Origin: Sphaeroforma sirkka
Taxonomy: Eukaryota; Opisthokonta; Ichthyosporea; Ichthyophonida
Assembly: GCA_001586965.3 (NCBI GenBank)
Contig: LUCW03000556.1
Coordinates: forward strand, 1 to 31,125
Length of the DNA: 31,125 nt
Direction: 5' to 3'
Below the pieces are notes generated by a model, which was not told the DNA's origin, searched no databases, and was given only the letters and a program-made list of their open reading frames with translations. Positions 17,390 to 28,335 of the stretch are shown piece after piece (the first letter of the stretch is position 1; every line of letters begins with the position of its first letter). The position numbers were made by a program, and so were the translations under genes.

Positions 17390-18000
17390 TTCTAACTAGA
17401 CACGAGAATTAGGCATATAAACGAAATATGAGATTGAGGCATCACGATAGCTTCTGCTATGACCAAAGTTACATCAAAATGAGATATGGGATTTAGGCGT
17501 CACCTTAGCTTCTACTAGACCAAAATTCACTATAAGCGTGTTGTATCCTCGACAACAATTGCCACCTACTGGCTTTTACTGTGACCAAATGCACTATAAG
17601 CACGTTGTGTCCTCGATAACAACCGTCCCCCCCCAGTGCAGACATGTGCAAACTATAGCAAAATATCACTATTAGCAACATGCCACTCTTGCACAGTTTA
17701 AGCTGGCGCTGGAGAAGTTATCCCATATTGGTCTGCAAAGGGAATCGCTTCATCGCTTTATCGATCGCAACAGATATCACTGCACGTCAGGTCGGCGGGG
17801 CTGGGTAGTCTTGTATATGAAGAAGAGTAAAAACACTAAAAGAGAGCTGTATCCTCGATTACAGTTTTCATTAGTACACATTCTAGCGAGATATGTGATA
17901 TGTGATTTAGGCGTCACGTTGGCTTCTGCTAGTAGGACCAAATTTCACTAAAAGTGCGTTGTACCATTCCTCTAGATGGATAACAACCGCCCCCCTCATC
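17390..18000. repeat. Degenerate dispersed repeat, about four copies
   Basis: Phrases such as GAGATATGGGATTTAGGCGTCAC, AGCTTCTGCTA, GACCAAA-TTCACTATAAGC and GTTGTATCCTCGA recur near 17430, 17480, 17575 and 17900 in the same order with many substitutions. No coding capacity is seen. It may be a decayed tandem or a small transposon remnant. Confidence 0.6.
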
Positions 18001-19049
18001 CCAGACTTGCCTACCGCTATTTATTATCCAAACATCCAAACCTCTGTCCAAAAATATCAATTTTTAAAAAACTTTCAGTTCGGACGAGTATTTATCTTTA
18101 CGTTTTTATTTTGCATAAGTACATATTCCATATGTATGTAAAAATATTTTGAGACTGCTGTCGCTCCCCATTCACGCCCACGAAGTTAAGAAATAGAGCG
18201 TATGCTTATACCTTCGACTGTATATCTATGATATGCAGTGTTTACTGTGGAGCGCAATTGATTGTGCAATTAGAGGTTTACAAAGTTCGTTCTATTGATC
18301 GTTATCTTGTAATATTTTTTTCGGATCATCTATACAAATTCGGATATGGGTCACTTGGCAAACTACACATTCCGCTTATATCGACCGGGTACTTCATTTT
18401 TCTTTCTTGGTAAGGTGAGGGTAATAGTTGCAATGCTGCTTTGTAACTTATTCAGAAGATAAGTTGGTTCATGGATTCCTTACAAAAGTAGGTAGTGTAC
18501 ACGCCTTGACCAATTTTCATGCTACCCACATATATGCCCTTTAATATGTTTTAAACAGCAGAAGAACCTGATATCCGTAAAATTATAGCAATTTCATATT
18601 TGCTTCTGTGGCCTAGCTCCGTTTATAACCACAGTCCGTAGGCCGTGTGATGATACTTTCCCTCTCTGCTGTAATCTGAGAGTTGATACAGCAAAAATTG
18701 GACATAAGACAGAAAAATAATGTTTAGTATCCATTGGTTTTTAGACATCACGGAGGATGTATTGTACACGTGTGTGGGGTTGTGCGGATATCATTCAGGT
18801 TCAAGTTTGTCAATGATAACTACAAAATCTTTGAGTGTTGGACCGAAAACAACACTGAAGTATTTCTATTTATTACATGATATTTGACAAAAAAAAAATT
18901 AGGGGCGCCATTTTTGCGCTATCATCAACTGTCGCTGATTGTGAGCAAGTCATCGTAGTATACATTGATATCCCCAAGTCAATGATTAGGCAGATACTAG
19001 TAGGCGTTGTCTTGATACACGTTCTTGCGTATACAAACTATTATCGAAC
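18001..19049. other. Intergenic region, no gene seen
   Basis: AT-rich DNA with only short open frames and no recognisable domain. The last 100-200 nt should contain the promoter of the tetraspan gene, but no clear TATA or initiator element stands out. Confidence 0.4.
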
Positions 19050-19616
19050 ATGTACAGACAAACCAACGTAATCGTGTCTCTGGTTTTGACAGTATACACC
19101 ACTGCTTCTGCTGCCTACGGTGTGTTCTCAACTTCATGGTGGACTGGGCCTGGTAATTATCAGATCGGCATAGCCACTAACTGCGCACAAACTTACAACA
19201 CAACTGTTGTAGATACCAACGCCGCGCAATTCTGCACAGACTTTCAGTGGGATGCGTATGGGAAAATGGAAGAGAAGGCAATGGCCGGGTTACTTATAGT
19301 GGCCGCGATATTGGGACTGATATGTCTGTTTATGATGGTGATGAATATTTGGATGGAATGTTGTTGCAAATTCAAAGCTCCACCTGTCGTGAGTCTTGTG
19401 CTCACCGCCCAGGCCCAGTTGCTTCTTGCACCCTGTATCATCATGGCGATTTACTATAATTTCACGTACCCAAAATGGACAGACTCCTTGGGGTTGGCTT
19501 ATATCCTAGTAATCGTGGCCATACCAATCGCACTCGTATCGGCATTCCTGATCAAAAGACACCGAACAAAGACGGTGTTTCTCGAAGCGGAAGGCTATGA
19601 GGGTAAAACCTACTAA
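19050..19616 (+). CDS. Claudin/PMP22-like four-pass membrane protein
   Basis: This intronless 188-codon ORF has four hydrophobic segments at about residues 7-28, 78-101, 113-136 and 147-168. The first extracellular loop carries W30 W31, then GNYQIGIATNC with C45, and C62; this W ... G-x-x-x-C ... C layout resembles the W-GLW-C-C loop of claudins and PMP22/EMP proteins, without the exact GLW. Loop 1 has a possible N-glycosylation site at N50 and loop 2 one at N137 (NFT). A CCC cluster at about 104-106 in the cytoplasmic loop could be palmitoylated. The tail is short and ends TY. The start MYRQTN was chosen because it directly precedes the first membrane segment. Family membership is inferred from topology and loop pattern; other tetraspan families are possible. 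Confidence 0.75.
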   Translation: MYRQTNVIVSLVLTVYTTASAAYGVFSTSWWTGPGNYQIGIATNCAQTYNTTVVDTNAAQFCTDFQWDAYGKMEEKAMAGLLIVAAILGLICLFMMVMNIWMECCCKFKAPPVVSLVLTAQAQLLLAPCIIMAIYYNFTYPKWTDSLGLAYILVIVAIPIALVSAFLIKRHRTKTVFLEAEGYEGKTY

Positions 19617-19826
19617 ACTTAACTCACAATCTGATATCAGACTATTACTGCGCACTGGAGCGGGATTAGCAAACGCCACCAACGTCTGAATTTAAGCCCG
19701 TCATACATGTAAACAATCAAGATAAGGGCGCAGGCGATACATATTCATACACTTCGGATCTCTCGAAAAAAACTGGTTCTTTCAAATATGATTTACATGC
19801 TCAAATAATTCAGCAGCAGGACTACA

Positions 19827-19862
19827 AATAAAAAAATACGATCTGTGACTGTTTGCAATAAA
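19827..19862 (+). promoter_or_regulatory. Two AATAAA polyadenylation signals
   Basis: AATAAA occurs at 19827-19832 and 19857-19862, about 210 and 240 nt after the tetraspan stop. Either could end that transcript. Confidence 0.45.
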
Positions 19863-20111
19863 GGGTAGGCAGGCTGTATTTGACACCTGTTTCTTCTGAG
19901 CATGTAGCTATCAAATTTTATACGTTATCGACTAAGTTGTCCAACTTTCTCAAAAGATACAATATATCTACAATGTGACTGATAGGCATGCATTTCCTCT
20001 ACACGTATGTAGGTCAATCCGCGCATATTCATTAGCTGGTCCGAGTTCTTGCTCTACTCGTTGTGCAATTGAGTGCTCCATTCTGACAATCTGATCATGT
20101 ACAACCGAGAT

Positions 20112-20260
20112 CCCCTTTTGAGGGGTGTGAGGGCTCAAAGTGTGGGTCATTGAAGATTGATACAGATGACCTATATCTTCAACTGTCCCCTTTGAGGGGT
20201 GTGAGGGCTCAAAGTGTGGGTCATTGAAGATTGATACAGATGACCTATCTCTTCAACTGT
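20112..20260. repeat. Tandem duplication of a 74/75-bp unit
   Basis: The unit from CCCCTTTTGAGGGGTGTGAG to CTTCAACTGT is present twice in a row (20112-20186, 20187-20260) and differs by one T and one further base. Near identity indicates a recent event. Each unit opens with the small palindrome CCCCT-(T)TTG-AGGGG. Confidence 0.9.
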
Positions 20261-20787
20261 TAGACTCTGACCTGATACAGACATGCGACAAGTTCGCAGG
20301 TTCAAAATTTTATGCTTTTCTCACTCTACTAGATAGTAAATGTCTAAAATCCGAACTCACAATGATATAGTATATATATACATATATATACTACATATTT
20401 CATAGCCTTCTAAATTGAACACATATTTATTAACATCAAACATACATAAAGTTAATAAGAATATGTATCGAATCGCGATAATTTTGCAAATCTCAATCAT
20501 TGTATAACAATTAACAGACATAAGAGATCAAATAACGATTGCAATCTGTCTTCTGATTGGCTAAAATAGGCTGCGCGAACTCTCTAAAAACGCGTGTGCA
20601 CTGTGCCGAGTGCCAGTATTCATTTTTGAACGAGAAGTGCCCCCACCTACTGAATAGCACACTTTGCACATGGTCTCTAGAAGATACAACTAGCAAACAG
20701 CTATACTTCACAAAAACCTCTACTCAGAATTGCAGATATGTCAATTGGTAGGTCCGTCACAACCGACACCTAGCCGTTTACCAGGTT

Positions 20788-21282
20788 ATGAGTGCCACAC
20801 AGAGTGCAGAGGCAGCCATGGACTATCTCCTGGCTCAAATCAAGCCTCGGGTCACTCGGGATACATACTATGCGCTGTATGAGTACAAGATCATGGTTAT
20901 ATATTCCATCAATATGGTTAGTGAAACTACCAGGATGTTGGCGTTACTATACTATTCCACTGCTTGTCGTGAGCTGGAGATCTTTCGAGAGGATCCGGTG
21001 TACGGGATTCAACGTATCGCATCGAGGATACGTTTACTTTGGATAAATATAGCTGCGTATGCACTGGTATTCGTAAGGCTGTGCTTCAGAACTTTCTGGA
21101 GAATCGTTCGAGATAGATGTATAGATAAATATCCCAAACCCGGCAGCTTTACAGAGCTTATCGCAGTCATCCGGGATGTGATAGTTCTATTCGTAGCTGA
21201 GGTGCTTGTGCGCATGCGAACGCTTGTCCCGAGCACATCCTGGAAGACGCATCAGTGCGATGATAGTCAATCGTCATATTGA
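20788..21282 (+). CDS. Unrecognised 164-aa ORF with two hydrophobic segments
   Basis: This is the longest non-repeat ORF between the tetraspan gene and the TA block. The first ATG after an in-frame TAG (20749-20751) is at 20788. The N-terminal half looks amphipathic and helical (YLLAQIKPRVTRDTYYALYE); hydrophobic stretches lie at about residues 83-104 (INIAAYALVFVRLCF) and 123-142 (LIAVIRDVIVLFVAEVLV), each flanked by arginines. That suggests a membrane-bound protein, perhaps hairpin-like. I do not recognise a family. It could be one exon of a larger gene, since a CAG lies just before the ATG. Confidence 0.5.
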   Translation: MSATQSAEAAMDYLLAQIKPRVTRDTYYALYEYKIMVIYSINMVSETTRMLALLYYSTACRELEIFREDPVYGIQRIASRIRLLWINIAAYALVFVRLCFRTFWRIVRDRCIDKYPKPGSFTELIAVIRDVIVLFVAEVLVRMRTLVPSTSWKTHQCDDSQSSY

Positions 21283-21479
21283 AAGAAACAAACAGGAGAG
21301 GGTATTTACACGAGTGGAAGATATTCGATGCATGGCACTTCGTGTGCTTAGGGCCAATGAACACCGGAAGTAAACTAGCAACATGCAACTTGCATGTTTA
21401 TTATCATCATTGAAATTTACTGATCTAGTAGCAAATCAACTAGTATTGCCGGAGTACGGATGTGCACCTTATTATGCAT

Positions 21480-21531
21480 TCGTATAATGTATGTATATGT
21501 ACTATATATATACCATATACATACTATATAT

Positions 21532-21608
<77 letters not shown>

Positions 21609-22334
21609 TACATACATACATGCATCATACATGCATACGTACGTATATATATATATATATATCAATATACATGTATATAGCATATATATATATATATACA
21701 TATTATATATACATATGTAATATATATATATATATATTATAATATATAATATATATATATAATATATATATATATGCAATATATAATACATATAATATAA
21801 TAATAATACATATATGTATGTAATATTATTACATATATAATAATAATAATAATACACACATATTATACATACGCACACATAGGCATGCACATCAGCCAAT
21901 CAACAATATGTGTTATGCCACATATGTACAATAACCATATATGTATATGTATGTATGTATATCATATGCATGCATGTATTGTATGCATGCATGCATGTAT
22001 GTACACATGTACAATAATGTGTAATAATGCATATTGGCATATTACATAATAATGATATGATAATGATAGCCAATAATAATACATGTATTACATATTATTA
22101 TGGACCAATAGGATATTATTAATAATATAATTATATCATATTAATATATATACATAACTGGTTATTACAATATCAATTATATACATATTGTGTTGACATA
22201 CATATATATGATGTATCAATATAATAAATAACATACATATATAATAATAATACATATGTATATAATATATAATATATATACATAGTGCATTGCGCACATG
22301 TATATAATATGATATATTATATACATGCCATATG

Positions 22335-22385
<51 letters not shown>

Positions 22386-22473
22386 ATAATATATATAATA
22401 CATATATATATACATATATATATGGCCACACACACACACACACACACACGCACACACATGCACATCAATACAT

Positions 22474-22569
<96 letters not shown>

Positions 22570-22570
22570 C
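21480..22570. repeat. Low-complexity TA/ATAA/CA block
   Basis: TA runs near 21540-21770, ATAATA-rich and TGCATGTA-rich degenerate DNA between about 21780 and 22320, TA again, CA repeats at 22424-22458, and TA at 22478-22566. No gene is visible. Many open frames here are Tyr-Ile repeats only. Confidence 0.95.
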
Positions 22571-22659
22571 AAAAATATATCTATCGCTGTACCTGATATT
22601 TGGCGTACTACCATACACAAAAGATCTTTTTCGATAAATTCAATATCCGATAGTAGCAT

Positions 22660-22665
22660 TTTATT
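22660..22665 (-). promoter_or_regulatory. Candidate polyadenylation signal of CP-rich gene
   Basis: TTTATT on the + strand gives AATAAA on the - strand, 263 nt after the stop codon of the CP-rich gene. No nearer canonical hexamer was noticed. Confidence 0.4.
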
Positions 22666-22928
22666 GTCTATAATTTACCCACGAGTGGTATATGTCGTTG
22701 AGGTATATACATAAGCTGAGCAGCGCATGTCATTGCTTGACGAAGGCGCTTCGCCTCATGGCCTCGAATGAGCTCTCTTTACATCCCCACTGTCCGCGTA
22801 TGCTTGTTCTTCTGCAAATGTATTCAGTGCTGCTTGGTATTGATGTGATGTGCGAATATACTTCTGTAGATTTGTGGGCACTAACAGTTCAACAGAGCCG
22901 ATGCGTATTGCAGCGTGGCGCACGCAAT

Positions 22929-25900
22929 CTACTTCTTCACGGCTTGCTTCTGCATCTGAAGGAATGGACACTGTGCCTTATCTCCACCCTGATAGAGGAG
23001 TGTACAGGTACATACATGTCAGTACAAGGAGAACACTGTGCTTTGTATCCACTCTGATAGAGTAGTGTACACGTACATACATGCCAGTATGAGCATATGG
23101 GCAGCGTGTCAGAGGATACAATGCAGTGGCATGCATATAAGTAGACTTCGCATACCGAGACACGAAAAAACAGAAGCAATGGCATTAGACAAAGTGGTGC
23201 AACGGATTTAAAATAGAAAGCAACCAGTGCACAGGCACAGGCACAGAGCGAGAGAGAGAGATAGAGAGCAATACGTACAGTACGGTGAAGGAAGAGCTAG
23301 CACCACATACAGAGATGCATGATACGAATGGGCGTGTCCTTTGAGTTTGGGCAATCCATCCAGTAGTCACTTCAGAAGCACACAATTCGCTCCCACGTGG
23401 ACTAAGCATCCCACCACACACACACACACACATGGACTAGGCATGTCACCACACACACACACAACCCGTACATCTGAAACACGAAAAACATCAATACGAC
23501 CAACGATAGCTCTACAGACGTACGTAATAGAAAGACTCGATGATCGCAACTCAAGAAAAATCCACGGCCACACGAATGGACTCACTACAGATAGCAGTCT
23601 CGCGACACACCTCCATTGGGAAAGTGCACAAAAGCATGTACAAGTAAACTATGAAGTACAAAAGCATAAACAACTAGATTATGAAGTACAAACGCATATA
23701 CAACTAGATTAAGATGTACAAAAGCATATACAACTAGACTATGCAGTACAAAAGCATATACAACTAGATTACGAAGCAAGTACTGACTCTGTCCCTCCAA
23801 ATCAGAGACAGAGTTGAGCAGTACGCTCAAGGGAAGCAACGCAGCGACAACTGATACCAACACGGCAGTGGTCGCAATGCCCCACAAAGGAGAGCTACAA
23901 GCAGTCAGTCAGTGATCAGTGAGTGTGCACACACACACCCACCCAGACTACCCAGCAACTACGTTCAATGCGATCTCATACACACAGACACACACACACA
24001 CACTCAAACGTCAGGCTCAATACGCAACACTATAAACTCTAAACTCGCCACACAGGAACAGGTGAGGTCAGTCCACCGTACAGATGGCAATAGCCAAGTA
24101 AGGGAGCCCTATTTACCTCCACCTTAGGGTGACCCTCGGGCACATGCTCTTGGTCTTCAGCCGGGCCATCCGCGTGTTTCTCATTTGCCTAATGGGCGTG
24201 TAAGTGTGCAGTGGATTAGAACACGCACACAGGTGGTTGACACACAGCCATGCGACTGTCGAGTATGGAGAATGCAATGCAGGCGAAACAGCGACATGTG
24301 TGCTACAGCAAAGGGAGAGCACTTTACAAGTGGGTGGATGGAAAAGAAAAAACATGAGTTACAAAGGGAGAGCACTTGACAAGTGAGTGGATGAAAAAGA
24401 CAAAACATGTGTAACAAAGGGAGAGCACTTCACAAGTGAGTAGATGGGAAAGACAAAACATGTGTAACAAAGGGAGAGCACTTTACAAGTGAGTGGATGG
24501 AAAAGACAAAAACATGTGTAGCAAAGGAAGAGCACTTGACAAGTGAGTGGATGGCATGGACAAAATCACGCCACCTGGCACGACTCATGTGTAAACTACA
24601 TCGCACTGGATTGCTATGTGGAAAACCACCAAAGATACGACCGGCACTACGGGTACACGCCCTGTCTCAGGGGTGCCATAGGCAGAGAGGTACCTGCGAA
24701 TAGCAGGCTATTCTTGTCGTGTGCGTCGTTGTATGTGACAGGTAAGTGCGAGAGGGACACGAGAGCGTTGAGAGGAGATCTCAGGGAAAGAGAGGACGCC
24801 CTGCAAAGGGACACAGAACACAGAGCGTGATAGAGGAACAGTGGGCGACCACCGGACCACATAACGTAACATCTGAACCCTAAAAGCCGAATAAGATCAG
24901 GGTACGAGCCAAAACAGAAACGGGATTAGACCATGACCCATTGGGGACGGAGAGAAAACAAATTTAATCATCCTTCTACTAGGACGGAAGGATGTTTTCA
25001 CACTCACACACACACACACGCAGAAAAGAGAGAGAGAGAGAGAGAGAGAGAGGAGGGAGAGAGAGCTCTGTCCTGAAGAGGGTAAGATTGGACAGCTGTC
25101 TGCAGTAGAACAAGTAAGTAGTGCTTGACAGCCATGCTACCTTGGGCTGTGGTGCTTGACAATCATCTTACCTTGTGCTGCATCTGGATGAATGGGCACT
25201 GCGACGGCTTGGCATCCTTGGGCTGTAGCGAGCGAGATTGAGATATGCGGATTAGACTCGAAACGAGATATATCACACAACGTGAATTAGAGTATTCATA
25301 CACAATAACACTAAACTAAGAAGACTCGAAACGAGATACGGTAGACATTGTACGTTCAAGATACATACACAACAGCAGGGGGGTTGGGGGGAATGGCAGG
25401 AGTGCCAATTGAACTACGAGGACTAACAGAGGGTGTGTAAGAGATACAGCAGAGGCTGTGCATAACACTATAAACTAAGAAAACATAACACTCTAAACTA
25501 AGAAGACATAACACTCTAAACTAAGGAGGCATAACACTCTAAACTAAGACATAACACTCTAAACTAAGAAGACATAACACTCTAAACTAAGAAGACATAA
25601 CACTCTAAACTAAGAAGACATAACACTCTAAACTAAGGAGACATAACACTAAACTAAGAAGCCATAACACTCTAAACTAAAAAGACATAACACTCTAAAC
25701 TAAGAAGACATAACACTCTAAACTAAGGAGACATAACACTCTAAACTAAGAAGACATAACACTCTAAACTAAGAAGACAACACTCTAAACTAAGAAGACA
25801 TAACACTCTAAACTAAGGAGACATAACACTAAACTAAGAAGACATAACACCCTAAACTAAGAAGACATAACACTAAACTAAGAAGACATAACACTCTAAA

Positions 25901-28287
25901 CTAAGAAGACAACACTCTAAACTAAGGAGACATAACACTCTAAACTAAGAAGACATAACACTAAACTAAGAAGCCATAACACTCTAAACTAAGAAGACAT
26001 AACACTAAAACTAAGAAGACATAACACTCTAAACTAAGAAGACATAACACTAAACTAAGAAGCCATAACACTCTAAACTAAGAAGACATAACACTAAACT
26101 AAGAAGACATAACACTCTAAACTAAAAAGACACATAACACTCTAAACTAAGGAAGACATAACACTCTAAACTAAGGAGACATAACACTAAACTAAGAAGC
26201 CATAACACCCTAAACTAAGAATACATAACACTAAACTAAGAAGACATAACACTCAAAACTAAAAAGACATAACACTCTAAACTAAGAAGACATAACACTC
26301 TAAACTAAGGAGACATAACACTCTAAACTAAGAAGACATAACACTCTAAACTAAGGAGACATAACACTAAACTAAGAAGCCATAACACTCTAAACTAAGA
26401 AGACATAACACTAAACTAAGAAGACATAACACTCTAAACTAAAAAGACATAACACTCTAAACTAAGAAGACATAACACTCTAAACTAAGGAGACATAACA
26501 CTAAAGCCTAACAGCCATAACACCCTAAACTAAGAAGACATAACACTAAACTAAGAAGACATAACACTCAAAACTAAAAAGACATAACACTCTAAACTAA
26601 GAAGACATAACACTCTAAACTAAGAAGCCATAACACCCTAAACTAAGAAGACATAACACTAAACGAAGAAGACATAACACTCAAAACTAAAAAGACATAA
26701 CACTCTAAACTAAGAAGACATAACACTCTAAACTAAGGAGACATAACACTCTAAACTAGGAAGACACATAACACTCTAAACTAAGGAGACATAACACTCT
26801 AAACTAAGAAGACATAACACTCTAAACTAAGAAGACATAACACTAAACTAAGAAGCCATAACACTCTAAACTAAGAAGACATAACACTAAACTAAGAAGA
26901 CATAACACTCTAAACTAAGAAGACATAACACTAAACTAAGAAGACATAACACTCTAAACTAAAAAGACATAACACTCTAAACTAAGAAGACATAACACTC
27001 TAAACTAAGGAGACATAACACTCTGTACACTTGGCCGAAGGAGTCAGCGGGATGCCGAGGATAGCCACTTGCACTTGTATATCAATAGAGAACAGACAGG
27101 AGCACTAGTGATAACAATAGAAAAGAGATAAGCACTCGCGATAACATGCAGCTGAGGATAGCCACTTGCACTCTTATATGTCAATAGAGAACAGACAGGA
27201 GCACTCGTGATAACATGCAGCTGAGGGTAGTCACTTGCACTCTTATATGTCAATAGAGAACAGACAGGAGCACTAGTGATAACATGCAGGTCTGTTGCCC
27301 ACGTGCACAGTAGAGTGTGGGCAGTGGCACAGAGCAACTCACCACATCGGGGTGGGCGTCGGGCAGGGTGTTCACGTGGGTGGCAAAGTGGGGACACTGC
27401 AGTCAGGGATGGACAAATAAAGAGGAATGGGTCAGTTGAATCAGTGGAGGGGGTGCGCTGAATGCCTCAGCGAGCTGCGAGCGTACTGCAGTACGCCTGA
27501 ACGCGAGAACCGGATCAGTGGGAAAGCACAAGCGAACACATGGGCGACATACACAGTCACGCAGGATGCAGCAGACACGACACCCGACACACAGGCCATG
27601 CGGAACATCTGGCGCAGCACAGGCAACGAGGACACGACGAGAGCGACATATGCACACAGCCAGTGACATACACAAGGCATACAACACGCACCCAGTGGGG
27701 TATATACATACATATATCATTCCCTATAAACACAAAAATATCATATACATACAGCAAGTCAAATGCATAAGACATGCAACATACACCCAGCGGGGTACGT
27801 ACATACATAAACCATTCACTACAAACACAACAATATCATATTCATACAGCAAGTCAAATGCACAAGACGTGCAACACGCACCCAGCGGGGTATATACAGA
27901 CATATAACATTTACCATAAACATACATCACCTCAGAGCATCATACACACCCCACCACGTCTGCACGCTAAAGATAACCGATCCATCATTCACAAAGCCAG
28001 CAGAGCATCACACGAGACCACACACACCAGCAAAACGGACTACAGCGCTACACCGCACACCTTAGATATGTCCATGCGTCCGTCTGGTGGCCAGAGATCA
28101 TACGAGTGGTGATAGGAGTTAGCCATTGAGTAATAGTGCATAAAGGGAGGGAGATGAAAGTTGCCATGGTAACACAAGTGTAGGGGAGGTATACGGTAAG
28201 ATTCCTTGCTCTAGGTATGTGTATTCGTATTGAGTTCATAATCGTAGTCGAAGCAATATGGGCACCGTTGCACATACGTACAGATAG

Positions 28288-28335
<48 letters not shown>

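Noticed and set aside
22756..22971. 71-codon - strand ORF beginning MSIPSDAEAS
   Set aside because: It overlaps the last CP exon in a different frame; the spliced frame carries the conserved CPF(L/I)QMQ motif and a good acceptor.
23341..23712. 123-codon + strand ORF rich in Thr, His and Gln
   Set aside because: It is made of CA repeats and the 30-bp minisatellite and lies in intron 7 of the - strand gene.
23585..23887. - strand ORF with a hydrophobic helix and NLVVYAFVLH repeats
   Set aside because: The repeats come from the 30-bp minisatellite, and the helix frame does not join in phase with the neighbouring CP exon (phase 0 needed, phase 2 available).
24647..24830. Overlapping ORFs on both strands near 24.65-24.86 kb
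   Set aside because: They lie in intron 6 of the CP-rich gene, have no CP motif, and lack a donor and acceptor pair that fits the phase.
25461..27024. CRISPR array or telomeric repeat
   Set aside because: Units follow each other with no unique spacers, the host is eukaryotic, and the 23/21-bp unit is not a telomeric motif.
27427..28112. Overlapping + strand ORFs with repeated HTQRGTYIH-like text
   Set aside because: They are translations of the 95-bp minisatellite in intron 4, open in several frames at once.
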